The notes under the pieces were generated by a model that was not told where the DNA came from, ran no database searches, and saw only the letters and a program-made list of their open reading frames with translations. A stretch of 64,000 nucleotides of DNA from Gemmatimonadota bacterium (GTDB lineage: Bacteria; Gemmatimonadota; Gemmatimonadetes; Longimicrobiales; Gaopeijiaceae), in the NCBI GenBank assembly GCA_022823225.1, contig JAJDXM010000079.1:16232-80231 (forward strand). Reading direction: 5' to 3'. Shown here piece after piece: positions 15,460 through 28,061 of the stretch. Every line of letters begins with the position of its first letter. Positions within the stretch are counted from its first letter, which is position 1. The position numbers and the translations under genes were made by a program.

Positions 15460-16242
15460 TCAACTGCCTGGATTCCGCTCCAGCGTTTCCAGCCAGCGGT
15501 AGCCCCAGGCCGGAACGTGGGGGGCGCCGGTCACACCCTCGGGAAACATGTCGAACCGCTCGACGCGCAGGCGGTAGCTGTCCTCGTGCCGTGGGTGGAA
15601 TCCGACGATCTCGCCTCGGAAAGGGGCGCCGTTGACCACCTTGCAGTACCCGGGATGGCCGTCACCGCACGGTACCCGGTGACGATCGATGGTGATCTCC
15701 TCTTCCACGCCCGCCGCCCTGGTTCTCGAAGAGACTTCACTCAGCACGTACCGGCCGTCGCGATACCTGTCGGCGTCCAGGATGTAGTGATCGCCGGCCT
15801 CGAATTCGAAGCTGGTGATCATGTCGTCGTACAGCCCTCCGTCCACCACCAGGCAGAAGTCGTCGCCGTGAACGCATGTCACCCGGGACGGCGCCAACGC
15901 CAGGGTGGCGGGCGTGGACGTTGCGGGGGTCTTCTTCAGCAACTCCAGCAGACGGTAGGCGTACCGGCCGGCATCCTGCGGCGGTTCCTTCCCGCCCCAG
16001 GGATCGTGCTTGCCGATCCTGAGACGATAGTCGTAGCCGGCCTCCCAGGTGAACCCCTCGATTCCGTCGTAGAAGAACTCGCCATCGACCACCATGCATG
16101 ACTGCGGGCCTGCGCCCTGGCACCTGGCCAGCGTGGGGCCGACGGTCACCTCGCGTATCTCGAGGTATTCGGGCCCGAAGAGGCCACAGCCGGCAAAAAC
16201 CGGGGCCAGCAGGCAGAGCGGAGCCGAGCTTCGGGTGCGCAT
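15460..16242 (-). CDS. Lipoprotein with three DUF4377-like repeats
   Basis: 260 residues. A lipoprotein signal ends in VFAGCG. Three related units follow (about 25-105, 106-170 and 173-258), each with a C-containing strand, a short stretch, CxVV(D/N)G, then (I/F)xGFxxxxGYxYxLR: for example SCMVVDGEFF ... IEGFTWEAGYDYRLRI, FCLVVDGGLY ... ITSFEFEAGDHYIL, YCKVVNGAPF ... IVGFHPRHEDSYRLRV. This is the DUF4377 pattern, usually present once. Paired cysteines in each unit could form disulfides. ATG 16242 follows an AAGGAGG by 6 bases and is clearly better than the ATG at 16263. Function is unknown; it sits on the cell envelope. Confidence 0.8.
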   Translation of the reverse strand: MRTRSSAPLCLLAPVFAGCGLFGPEYLEIREVTVGPTLARCQGAGPQSCMVVDGEFFYDGIEGFTWEAGYDYRLRIGKHDPWGGKEPPQDAGRYAYRLLELLKKTPATSTPATLALAPSRVTCVHGDDFCLVVDGGLYDDMITSFEFEAGDHYILDADRYRDGRYVLSEVSSRTRAAGVEEEITIDRHRVPCGDGHPGYCKVVNGAPFRGEIVGFHPRHEDSYRLRVERFDMFPEGVTGAPHVPAWGYRWLETLERNPGS

Positions 16243-16341
16243 TGCAATCCTCCTTCGCGCCAACTGGCGCCGCTACGGCAGTTCCCGTGTCGTGCTCCGG
16301 CGATTCCGGTGGGGCGCCGCCAGGCATGAACAATAGGAGGA

Positions 16342-16677
16342 ATGCGTGGGCAGGTGCCAGGAGGATGTACTCGCTATCGATTCTGCAGTGTCCTTCCGCC
16401 CGCCGGCGCCCGCGAGCTGCATCGGCTCTACCTGATCAAAGGTGTCCGGGCAACGACCGCGATCGAGGGGAACACGCTCGGCGAGGAACAGATCGCGGCG
16501 CAGCTGGAGGGGGAACTGGAGCTCCCGCTGTCCCAGGAATACCTGAAGCGGGAGGTCGAGAACGTCCTGGCGGCCGTCAATGAGATCTTCGGCGGAATCA
16601 TGGGTGGAGAGCCGCCGGCTCTGACGCCGGACTGGATCGCCAGAGCGAATCGGCGCCTGCTTGCCGCGGGCGTAGGC
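16342..16677 (+). pseudogene. Fic-family protein, N-terminal fragment only
   Basis: The frame from about 16400 encodes the N-terminal helical part of a Fic protein: ARELHRLYLIKGVRATTAIE GNTLGEEQ, LSQEYLKREVENVLAAVNEI, LTPDWIARANRRLL. It includes the inhibitory motif TTAIEGN, of the (S/T)xxxE(G/N) class, whose glutamate blocks ATP in autoinhibited AMP transferases. The HPFxxGNGR catalytic motif and everything after are gone, replaced by the 3' end of the hydrolase on the opposite strand. It cannot AMPylate. Confidence 0.75.
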
Positions 16678-17641
16678 GCCCCGCCAGAAACTCCGCCGCC
16701 GTCCGCTCCGCCCAGAAAAGCCGGCGCCAGGGGAAGGCTCCTTCCACGAACCCGAGATGGCCTCCCAGGTCGGTGAACGCCGCCGAGATGTGCGGGTTGG
16801 CGGCGGCTGCGGCCTCGGGGATCGTGCCCTCGGGCAGAAAGGGATCGTCGCGGGACTGAACCAAAAGCGTCGGCACCCGGATGTCCGCGAGGTGGCGCCG
16901 CGCATCGGCCCGGTCGTAGTAGTCGTCGGCCCCGGCGAAGCCGTGCAGGGGCGCCGTCAGCGCGTCGTCGTAGTCGATGAGCGTTCGGGCCGCAAGGACG
17001 CGCTCGACGTCGACCACGCCGGCGAGCAACCGTCGCTTCGCGCGGACCTTTCGCTTGAGGGCGCGCAGGAAGTGGGAGCCGTACGTGCGTCCCGCCAGAC
17101 CGCGCGAGAGCCGCGCCGCGCAACCCGCCAGATCGAAGGGCACCGATACGGCCACGGCGGCCGCGAGTCCCGAATCGTGGCCGCGCTCCCCGAGATGTTT
17201 GAGGAGCACGTTGCCTCCGAGGCTGAATCCCGCCGCTCCGATCGGGCACCCGGGGTGACGCGCGCTCAGCTCCGCGACCACATGTGCGAGGTCGCCCGTC
17301 TCGCCGGAGTGATAGAAGCGCGGGACACGGTTGGGCTCTCCGCCGCAGCCGCGGAAGTTCATCCCCACGCCCCGAATGCCCCGGACGAGGAGATGATGGA
17401 ACATCTCGGACATGTAGCCCCGCTGCGCCGAGCCCTCGAGTCCATGCAGCAGCACGACGATGGGCGCCCGCGGCGAGGGTTCCGGCGCCTGGTCCAGATC
17501 CAGAAAATCGCCGTCCGGAGTCCCGATCCGGCACCGCTCCAGCGCGACGGCGGCGCGGGGTCGCAGGTACCTCCCCGCAAAGGTCTGCGCGTGCGCGTTG
17601 CGCAGCCACCATGCGGGCCGGAAGGTGGGGGAAGAGGGCAT
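16598..17641 (-). CDS. YheT-type alpha/beta hydrolase
   Basis: 347 residues. It has the YheT pattern: FRPAWWLRNAHAQTFAGRYL at the start, GTPDGDFLDLDQ, VVLLHGLEGSAQRGYM, MNFRGCGGEPNR with YHSGETGDL, and the nucleophile elbow GFSLGGN. The acid is probably in QSRDDPFLP and the histidine in LGGHLGFVEG. These enzymes act on esters of unknown nature. The start is ATG 17641 (MPSSPTFRP); earlier in-frame codons are not family-like. The last 25 or so residues read through antisense Fic debris, so the original stop was probably lost by the same rearrangement. Confidence 0.82.
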   Translation of the reverse strand: MPSSPTFRPAWWLRNAHAQTFAGRYLRPRAAVALERCRIGTPDGDFLDLDQAPEPSPRAPIVVLLHGLEGSAQRGYMSEMFHHLLVRGIRGVGMNFRGCGGEPNRVPRFYHSGETGDLAHVVAELSARHPGCPIGAAGFSLGGNVLLKHLGERGHDSGLAAAVAVSVPFDLAGCAARLSRGLAGRTYGSHFLRALKRKVRAKRRLLAGVVDVERVLAARTLIDYDDALTAPLHGFAGADDYYDRADARRHLADIRVPTLLVQSRDDPFLPEGTIPEAAAAANPHISAAFTDLGGHLGFVEGAFPWRRLFWAERTAAEFLAGRLRPRQAGADSLWRSSPASEPAALHP

Positions 17642-17750
17642 TGGGCGGCCACGTTGGCGGATTCGCGCGGGTGCGTCAACAGGATCGAGGTATTGGGCGG
17701 GTCCCCGCGGACGTAGCTGCGTCCCTCCCTCTCGCTGGTAGATTTCGGGA

Positions 17751-20700
17751 ATGCGACCTCGATTCCCCATCCGCCGGCGCCGCGCAATGCTCGTTGCCGT
17801 GCCCGTTGCCGTTGCCCTGTCGGCGCTGCCGGCCGCGTCGCAAACGATCACCTACGAGGTACGGTTCGAAGGCAACTGGACGTTGGCGAGCACGCCCGGA
17901 GGCGTGGTGCGCGGGGCGCACTTCACGACGCTGATCGGCGGCGTGCACGGGAGTGGTGTCGCCTTCTGGGAGGCCGGCAGGCAAGCCAGTCCCGGTGTCG
18001 AACTGGTGGCGGAGTTGGGCTCCACACCGACCTTCCGCGGCGAAGTCGCCGCCAGCCCGCACACGCTGTCCGTCATTCAGCAAGGGGTCGCGGGAGGCGG
18101 CACCGGCACTGCGACGTTCAACATCGACGTCACGAGGACGCATCCCCTGGTGACGCTCCTGTCCATGATCGCTCCCAGTCCCGACTGGTTCGTCGGTGTG
18201 TCGGGAGTGTCCCTGCTGGACGGCTCGGGTCGGTGGCGGCAATCGCATGTGGTGGACCTCTTTCCTTACGATGCCGGCACCGAGGAGGGGACGGAGTTCT
18301 CGCTGTCCAATCCCGACACGAACCCGCAGGGCGTCATCACGCGGATTGCGGGAACGGGGGAGTTTTCCAACGAGCGCATCGCGAGGCTCACCTTCACCAG
18401 AAAGACGGCGCCCCCTCCCCCGCCACCGCCGCCGGTGAGCCTGTCGGTCTCCCCGAACCCGGTGGACGAGGGACAGCCGGTGACCGTGACGGCGAGGCTG
18501 TCCGGCGCGTTGGCGAACAGCGTGTCGATCCCGCTGGCGCTGACTGCCGGCACCGCCGAGGCGGGCGATTTCGGGACGCTGGCGAACATCACGATCGCCG
18601 CCGGACGGACGACCGGCTCCGGCACGATCGCGACGGCCCAGGACGCCGATGAGGACGACGAGACGTTCACGGTGTCGCTGGGCGCGCTTCCGCGGGAGGT
18701 CACGATGGGCGACCCGTCGTCGGTCGAGGTGACGATCATCGACGACGACTTCACGCCGCCGCCTGCGCCGAACCATCCGCCCACCGTCCAGGCGACCTGC
18801 GCGCCCTGCTCGGTTCCGCGCGGCGGCGAGGTGCGGCTCAGGGCCGTCGCCTCGGACCCGGACGGCGACTCGATCTCGTACCGGTGGAGCACCGCGCGGG
18901 GGACGTTCGTCGGGGCGACCGACGGGCCGGACGCGCGATGGACGGCACCGGACCGGGTCGGAATCGTCGTCATCCGGGTCGAAGTCGCCGACGGCCGGGG
19001 CGGGACGGCGGCCGCGGAACTGGCGATCAACGTCGGGAACCGCTCACCGGTGTTCGGGCCTCCGCTTCGCTTCGAGATTGCCGAGAACCGCGACGGCCGT
19101 GGGGCGCCTGTGACGCTCGGCCGGATTCTGGCGAGCGATCCCGACGGCGACGATGTCGAGATGACGTTGGGGTCGGGCAGCGACCGCTTCGCCATTGATG
19201 GGGCGACGGGGGCTCTGAGCTACTTCGGCCCGGGCGAGGACTTCGAGGCCGATCCGAACCGCTACGCGCTGGCCGTGAGGGCGGCGGACACGCTGGGCGC
19301 CGAAGCGTATGCGGAGGTCGTGGTGGACGTGGTCGATGTGAACGAACATCCGGCGGCCGCGGACGACACGCTGAGCGTGGCCGAGGACGGGAAGGCAAGG
19401 GTGGAAGTCCTGGCCAACGATGACGATCCGGATCGAGGGGACCGGATTCGTGTGGTTTCGGTCGGCGCACCCGCACACGGGCAGGGACAGGTTGTCGGCG
19501 CCGGGGCGGCGGTGGAGTATGTGCCGGATCCGAACTACCACGGCCCCGACAGATTCGCCTACGTGGTTGCCGACGCGGCGGGCCTCGCCGACACCGCGAC
19601 GGTCGAGGTGACGGTGACTCCGGTCAACGATGGCCCCGAGGCCGCGGACGACCGGGCGATCAAGCCGGAGGACGAGGCGGTCGAGATCCCCGTGCTAAAC
19701 AACGACACGGATCTCGACGGCGACCGGCTTCGGGTCCGAAGCGTGTCGCCCGCCGGGCATGGTGCGGCGGAGGTCACGGCGAACGGCACGACCGTCACCT
19801 ACACGCCCGACCCGAACTACCACGGCCCCGACCGCTTCACCTACGTCGTCGTCGACCCGGACGGCCTCGCGGACACCGCCAGGGTCGAGGTCACCGTGGT
19901 TCCGGTCAACGATGGCCCCGAGGCGGCCGGCACCATTCCCGATCAGCGGCTGGACGAGGGCGGCGACGGGGCGACGGTGGACCTCACGCCCTTCTTCACC
20001 GACATCGATGGCGATCCGCTGGTTTTCAGTGCCGAAACCTCGAATGCGGACGTCGTCACCGCCGCGGTGCAGGGAGCCGCGCTCGTCCTGCTTCCGGTGG
20101 CCTACGGGGACGCAGCGGTCATCGTCACGGCCACGGACCCCGGTGGACTGGCCGCGACCCAGCGCTTGGCCGTCGGCGTGAGTGACCGGGCGGGGCGGGC
20201 CGTGCTAAGCGACGCACTGGCCGCCACGGCGCGGTCCTATCTGTCGAGCGCCCGCATGACGCTCGAGCGTCGCGCCGCGCTCGCCACCCACGCAGGAAGC
20301 ACCGATGCGGGTCGGCAGTCGGGGCTGCGCGTTGGAGGCAGGTCCGTGGCGCTCCCGGACAGGCACGCGTTATGGGACGCGGCGAAGCAGATCGCGGCGG
20401 AGTGGCTGCCCGACCCCGGGGGGAGCCCGCTGAACCGTATCCGCCCCCCTGCCGTAATCTCCGGCACGGACTTCACGCTTGCCTGGGGCGGCCAGGTCAC
20501 CGACTCGGCCCGTCCGGGAATCTCCTGGTCGCTGTGGGGTCAGGCGGACGTGCAGCGCTACGACGGCGGCACCGCCGAACCGGGATCGGGGCTGGCCGGC
20601 ATCGACGGCGACTACGACGGAGACCTCCGTGTCCGATACCTGGGGCTCGACGCACAGCTTCCGAACTGGCTCTTCGGCCTCGCGCTGGGAAGTAGCCGCG

Positions 20701-21548
20701 GCGCCGGCAACTGGTACGCCGGGACGGCGGCCGGCCGGCTGAGCACCACGATGACGTCGTTGCATCCGTACCTGCGCTGGTCCAGCGGGGCCACTTCGTT
20801 CTGGACGACCTTCGGCGCGGGAAGGGGGGAGGCCCGGAATGAACGGACTGCGACGGGCCGCATGGGCACGAGTCCGCTGGACCTCGCCATGGGGCTCGTC
20901 GAGTTCCGGCGGCGGCTGGGACCGGCGGGCGGACCGGTCGCATTCGGGCTGAGGGCCGACGCGGGGTGGGCCAACCTGTCGACCGGCGAGGGGACGGAGA
21001 CGATCGACGACCTGCGCGGACGAGTGCACCAGGCCCGCCTCGGCCTCGATGTGCGAAGCGAGATGCGGGTGGGTGGCGCGGAACTCGCCCCGTTCGGTGC
21101 CGTGCACCTGCGAAACGACGGGGGCGATGGCCGGACCGGACGCGGCGTGGAGCTCTCCGGCGGACTCCGTACGCGGATCGGCGTCGTCGGCCTTGACGCG
21201 CAGGGGCGATGGCTCGCCTACCATTCGGCGACCGGCTACGGCGAGAGCGGCGCGGGCTTGACGGTGACGCTGGGCGGACGCGAGCCAGAGGGGTTCTCGC
21301 TGTCCGCGTCGCCTCACTGGGGTGGTGAGACCGGAGGCGGCCACGCGCTCTGGCGGGAGCGCGCGCCAGGCATGACGCCGGGACCGGACGCCCCCCCCGC
21401 AGGCTGGACGATGGACGTGAGCGGCGCGTACCGGGCCCGGCTGGGCGGCCGGCTGCTCGAAGTCGCCACGGCGTACGATCAAACATCGGGTGGCCATCGC
21501 CTGCAACTGACGGGACAGATCGGCCTCGGGCTCTCCGACCAACGGTGA
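17751..21548 (+). CDS. Large surface protein: Spondin_N, Calx-beta, cadherin-like repeats, C-terminal barrel
   Basis: 1265 residues. Signal peptide 1-31 (cleavage near ALPAASQ). Spondin_N domain about 33-218 (YEVRFEGNW, GGVVRGAHFTTLIGGVHGSG, HPLVTLLSMIAPSPDWFVGV, GTEEGTEFSL). Proline linker 220-228. Calx-beta 229-333. A PKD/Ig-like unit 341-432. A cadherin-like unit about 434-530. Two near-identical cadherin-like/VCBS units (535-630 and 633-728) each containing DPNYHGPDRF. A further unit to about 815. The last 440 residues form an autotransporter-like barrel (WGGQVTDSARPGISWSLWGQ; ending LTGQIGLGLSDQR). Calcium-binding DxDGD loops are frequent. Likely secreted, anchored in the outer membrane and adhesive. 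ATG 17787 is an alternative start. Confidence 0.85.
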   Translation: MRPRFPIRRRRAMLVAVPVAVALSALPAASQTITYEVRFEGNWTLASTPGGVVRGAHFTTLIGGVHGSGVAFWEAGRQASPGVELVAELGSTPTFRGEVAASPHTLSVIQQGVAGGGTGTATFNIDVTRTHPLVTLLSMIAPSPDWFVGVSGVSLLDGSGRWRQSHVVDLFPYDAGTEEGTEFSLSNPDTNPQGVITRIAGTGEFSNERIARLTFTRKTAPPPPPPPPVSLSVSPNPVDEGQPVTVTARLSGALANSVSIPLALTAGTAEAGDFGTLANITIAAGRTTGSGTIATAQDADEDDETFTVSLGALPREVTMGDPSSVEVTIIDDDFTPPPAPNHPPTVQATCAPCSVPRGGEVRLRAVASDPDGDSISYRWSTARGTFVGATDGPDARWTAPDRVGIVVIRVEVADGRGGTAAAELAINVGNRSPVFGPPLRFEIAENRDGRGAPVTLGRILASDPDGDDVEMTLGSGSDRFAIDGATGALSYFGPGEDFEADPNRYALAVRAADTLGAEAYAEVVVDVVDVNEHPAAADDTLSVAEDGKARVEVLANDDDPDRGDRIRVVSVGAPAHGQGQVVGAGAAVEYVPDPNYHGPDRFAYVVADAAGLADTATVEVTVTPVNDGPEAADDRAIKPEDEAVEIPVLNNDTDLDGDRLRVRSVSPAGHGAAEVTANGTTVTYTPDPNYHGPDRFTYVVVDPDGLADTARVEVTVVPVNDGPEAAGTIPDQRLDEGGDGATVDLTPFFTDIDGDPLVFSAETSNADVVTAAVQGAALVLLPVAYGDAAVIVTATDPGGLAATQRLAVGVSDRAGRAVLSDALAATARSYLSSARMTLERRAALATHAGSTDAGRQSGLRVGGRSVALPDRHALWDAAKQIAAEWLPDPGGSPLNRIRPPAVISGTDFTLAWGGQVTDSARPGISWSLWGQADVQRYDGGTAEPGSGLAGIDGDYDGDLRVRYLGLDAQLPNWLFGLALGSSRGAGNWYAGTAAGRLSTTMTSLHPYLRWSSGATSFWTTFGAGRGEARNERTATGRMGTSPLDLAMGLVEFRRRLGPAGGPVAFGLRADAGWANLSTGEGTETIDDLRGRVHQARLGLDVRSEMRVGGAELAPFGAVHLRNDGGDGRTGRGVELSGGLRTRIGVVGLDAQGRWLAYHSATGYGESGAGLTVTLGGREPEGFSLSASPHWGGETGGGHALWRERAPGMTPGPDAPPAGWTMDVSGAYRARLGGRLLEVATAYDQTSGGHRLQLTGQIGLGLSDQR

Positions 21549-21579
21549 GGCTCGCATGGGAGGACCGACGGCTGGTTCC

Positions 21580-22787
21580 CTACCGCTCCAGCGACCACAT
21601 GTGCACCGTCGGCACGTCCATTTCGTCCCGAACCGTCCCCAGGATGTAGTCCTCGCCGATTTCGTAGACCGCCATCCCCTCCGGCGTCTCGAAGTGCCCC
21701 AGCACCCGGCCCTCGGGATCGAAGATCGTCCAGAGCCTCCCGGGCACGTCTTCTCCGGGGGCCTCGTATTCCCGAACCCAAAGGTTGTCCAGGGCATCGG
21801 TCTCGATCCAGGCGAAGGCGGGCAGGTACTCGGCGACCTGGGCCTCGCGGAACCTCCTTCGCAGTCGCACGACGGATTCGCTGTCTCCCCGGCCCGCGCG
21901 CCGGTCGATCTCCGCTGCGACGTGGGCTCGGGTCGGTGCGCGCAATTCGTGGTCGAGGCGGACGATCCGCGCCAGCGAGCCGTCCAGCGCGAACACCCGG
22001 AACTCGTAGCGGCGGTTCGTGCCGACGATGAAATGATCGCCCCAGGGCTGTCGCATCACGCTGTAGCCCAGGATCACGGGATCGGGATCGTTCTCGTCCC
22101 GTTCACGGTCCAACTCCCTGCCCGGATGCATTCCGAGCGAACCCCGAAGCTGTCCCGCCGCGTCCCAGACCTCCACCACTCCGGGGTCGTGGTAGACGTC
22201 GTCCTGGCCGGCCAGAACCAGGCCATCGCGTGACACCGCGAGCGGCCATAGATGACTGCGTCGATCCCAGGTGTCCCACATGGCCCTTTCCGGCATGAAG
22301 CGGCGCAGGGCCTCTCCGTCCGGTCCGAAGGCCTGCATCCCCGGATACCAGAAGTGCCAAACGATGATGGAATCGCCCGGCAGCCTGGCCAGCCCCCAGA
22401 GCTGGTTGCCCCGCCCGAGTTCCCCCGGCCCTTCCCCGTGTCCTCCCCAGGTCTCCAGGTGATTTCCCTGCTGATCGAAGACCCGCAACTCCTTGGCTCC
22501 TTCGTCTCCGATCACGATCCGACCGTCGGAGAGCCTCGCAAGCCCGAAGACCCGTGAAAAGAGGTAGGGGTCCTCGTCCCCCATCGTGCTGCCTATGGAG
22601 ACGATGGGCTCCGCGCCGATCCGCCAGTCCAGCTGCGAACCCTCCGGCGGACGAGTGTTCTCGACGATCCGGATGCCGGCGCTGTCGCGGAAGGCGGTCT
22701 GCTGCGGCCAGGTTGCCGCGTCGATCGCCGATGTTCCCGTGCCGAACACCGCCGCGACCGCGACGAGAGCGTGAGCAATGCGAATCC

Positions 22788-22791
<4 letters not shown>
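21580..22791 (-). CDS. Secreted 6-bladed beta-propeller protein
   Basis: 403 residues with a signal peptide ([20 protein letters not shown]). Repeated blades show the pattern [53 protein letters not shown]. The GxGPGE turn and 'RVFD..G' strands match the NHL-like 6-bladed propeller proteins common in Gemmatimonadota and Bacteroidota. No catalytic site is evident; ligand or partner unknown. Its ATG overlaps the stop of the propeller gene upstream (ATGA at 22788-22791), so the two form one translational unit. Confidence 0.75.
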
Positions 22792-26334
<3,543 letters not shown>

Positions 26335-26466
26335 TTCATGCGCGGGGGCGATCGCTTGAGGAGTCGTCCATTCCTGAGCGGCGCCGCGCTTGAGGCTCGC
26401 CCCCTGTTCCGGTAAGGTGCCAACGGTGGAAGTTGCATCATGGACGTTTGCCACGGAGGGGACAAG

Positions 26467-27303
26467 TTGCGTTTGTGGGCGCTGTCCGACCTGCACGTCT
26501 CCCATGCGGAGAACCGGTCGTCGCTGGACAGCCTGCCTGCCTTGCCGGACGACTGGCTGATCCTGGCCGGGGACGTGACGCACGGCCCCGGGCGGCTTGA
26601 CCGGTGCTTCCGGCGACTGACGCCGAAGTTCCGCCAGGTCGTGTGGGTGCCCGGAAACCACGAACTCTGGACCGTCCCCAAGGCTCCCCCGCGGCTCGGC
26701 GGGGTCGCGCTCTACGAGCGGCTCGTCGAAGTCGCCCGTTCCCACGGTGTTCTCACCCCGGAGGACCCGTACCCGGTCGTCGAGCACCCGGTCGGTCCGG
26801 TTCTGGTCGCGCCGCTCTTCCTGCTCTACGACTACAGCTTTCGGCCGCGCCACGTGGGGCGCGACGAGGTCCTGCGGTGGGCCCGCGAAGACGGCGCGGT
26901 CTGCTCCGACGAATACATGCTGCATCCCGACCCCTATCCGGACCGGGATTCATGGTGCGCCGCACGCTGCAGGGACACCGCCGCCCGGCTCGCGTCGTAT
27001 CCGGCCGATTTGCCGAAGGTTCTGATCAATCACTTTCCCCTCGAGGAGGAACACGCGGTGCTGCCCCGGATTCCCCGGTTCACGCCGTGGTGCGGAACCC
27101 GCAGGACCCGGGGCTGGCACCGCCGGTTCAATGCCTGCGCGGTGGTTTACGGCCACCTGCACATCCGCGGCACGCGTTGGCTTGACGGCGTGCCGTTCGA
27201 GGAGGTTTCCCTGGGATACCCCGGGCAGTGGGACCGGGGGCGCGGAATCGGCGCCTACCTGCGGAAGGTGACGCCGGCCGTTCGGGGAGCGGCCGTCCGA
27301 TGA
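26467..27303 (+). CDS. Metallophosphoesterase
   Basis: 278 residues from TTG 26467, which has GGAGGGG five bases upstream; ATG 26440 is an in-frame alternative with a weak site. All calcineurin-type metal motifs are present: SDLHV (D and H), AGDV, GNHE, INHFPL and YGHLH. They bind two metal ions to cleave phosphomono- or diesters; the substrate is unknown. It overlaps the phosphopantetheinyl transferase gene by four bases (ATGA at 27300-27303). Metallophosphoesterase genes next to phosphopantetheinyl transferases recur in other bacteria, hinting at a role with carrier-protein metabolism. Confidence 0.85.
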   Translation: MRLWALSDLHVSHAENRSSLDSLPALPDDWLILAGDVTHGPGRLDRCFRRLTPKFRQVVWVPGNHELWTVPKAPPRLGGVALYERLVEVARSHGVLTPEDPYPVVEHPVGPVLVAPLFLLYDYSFRPRHVGRDEVLRWAREDGAVCSDEYMLHPDPYPDRDSWCAARCRDTAARLASYPADLPKVLINHFPLEEEHAVLPRIPRFTPWCGTRRTRGWHRRFNACAVVYGHLHIRGTRWLDGVPFEEVSLGYPGQWDRGRGIGAYLRKVTPAVRGAAVR

Positions 27304-28061
27304 CCTTCGACGACGCCTGGTGGAGCCGATGGCGCGAGTCCGGGAACTCGCTCATCCTCCACGTCGACCTCCGCCCGGACCGCGAGCGCCAGGAGCGGGC
27401 GTTCGCGCTCCTCGACGAAGAGGAGCGGGCCCGATGGGAGCGCTTCGTGCACGAGGGCGCCCGGCGCCGGTTTGCGCTCTGCCGCGCGGCGCTCCGGATC
27501 AACCTCTGCGGCCGTCTGGGGTGTTCCAACCGGGAGCTGTCCTTCGGCTACCTCGAGCATGGCAAGCCGTTCGCCATCGTGAACGGAATCCCCTCGGATG
27601 CGAGCTTCAACGTGAGCCACAGCGATCGGCACGGACTGATCGGGTTCGCGAAACGGGACGGACTCGGGGTGGACGTGGAGGTGCGCGCTCCGGGACGGGA
27701 CTTCGACGCCATCGGGAGCCGGGTCTACACCGCGCGCGAACGGCGTGCCCTGTCCGCGACGGCGGGGGACCGGAAGGCGGACCTCTTCTACCGTTTGTGG
27801 AGCCTCAAGGAGGCGCTCATCAAGGCGCTGGGCACCGGTTTCTCGCTGAATCCGTCCCGCTTCGAAGTGCCGCCGCCGATGCTCGACGGTGAGTGTGCAG
27901 CTGCTTTTCGCTTTCCGCACCTGCCGGCCGACCGGTTCTGGCTGGAGGACCTGGGGGAACCCCGGTTCGCCGCGGCGCGCGCCTGCCGGCTGGCGGAGGA
28001 CGACCTCACCGCGCATACCACGCAACAGGATCGAAAGGAACGCCACCATGAAGAGACGTGA
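27300..28061 (+). CDS. 4'-phosphopantetheinyl transferase (Sfp type)
   Basis: 253 residues, the Sfp/AcpT two-domain size. It moves the phosphopantetheine arm of CoA onto carrier proteins. Motifs: FNVSHSDR (103-110), GVDVE (123-127) with the metal-binding acidic residues, and WSLKEALIKALG (167-178). No polyketide or non-ribosomal peptide genes are in the window, so the target may be fatty-acid ACP or lie elsewhere. The start overlaps the stop of the metallophosphoesterase and its 3' end overlaps the next gene by 14 bases; the three are probably one operon. Confidence 0.88.
   Translation: MTFDDAWWSRWRESGNSLILHVDLRPDRERQERAFALLDEEERARWERFVHEGARRRFALCRAALRINLCGRLGCSNRELSFGYLEHGKPFAIVNGIPSDASFNVSHSDRHGLIGFAKRDGLGVDVEVRAPGRDFDAIGSRVYTARERRALSATAGDRKADLFYRLWSLKEALIKALGTGFSLNPSRFEVPPPMLDGECAAAFRFPHLPADRFWLEDLGEPRFAAARACRLAEDDLTAHTTQQDRKERHHEET

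Noticed and set aside
26352..26407. Inverted repeat GGGGGCGA/TCGCCCCC after katG
   Set aside because: The arms are 8 bp and about 40 bases apart in GC-rich DNA with no T-run; could be chance, so not called a terminator.
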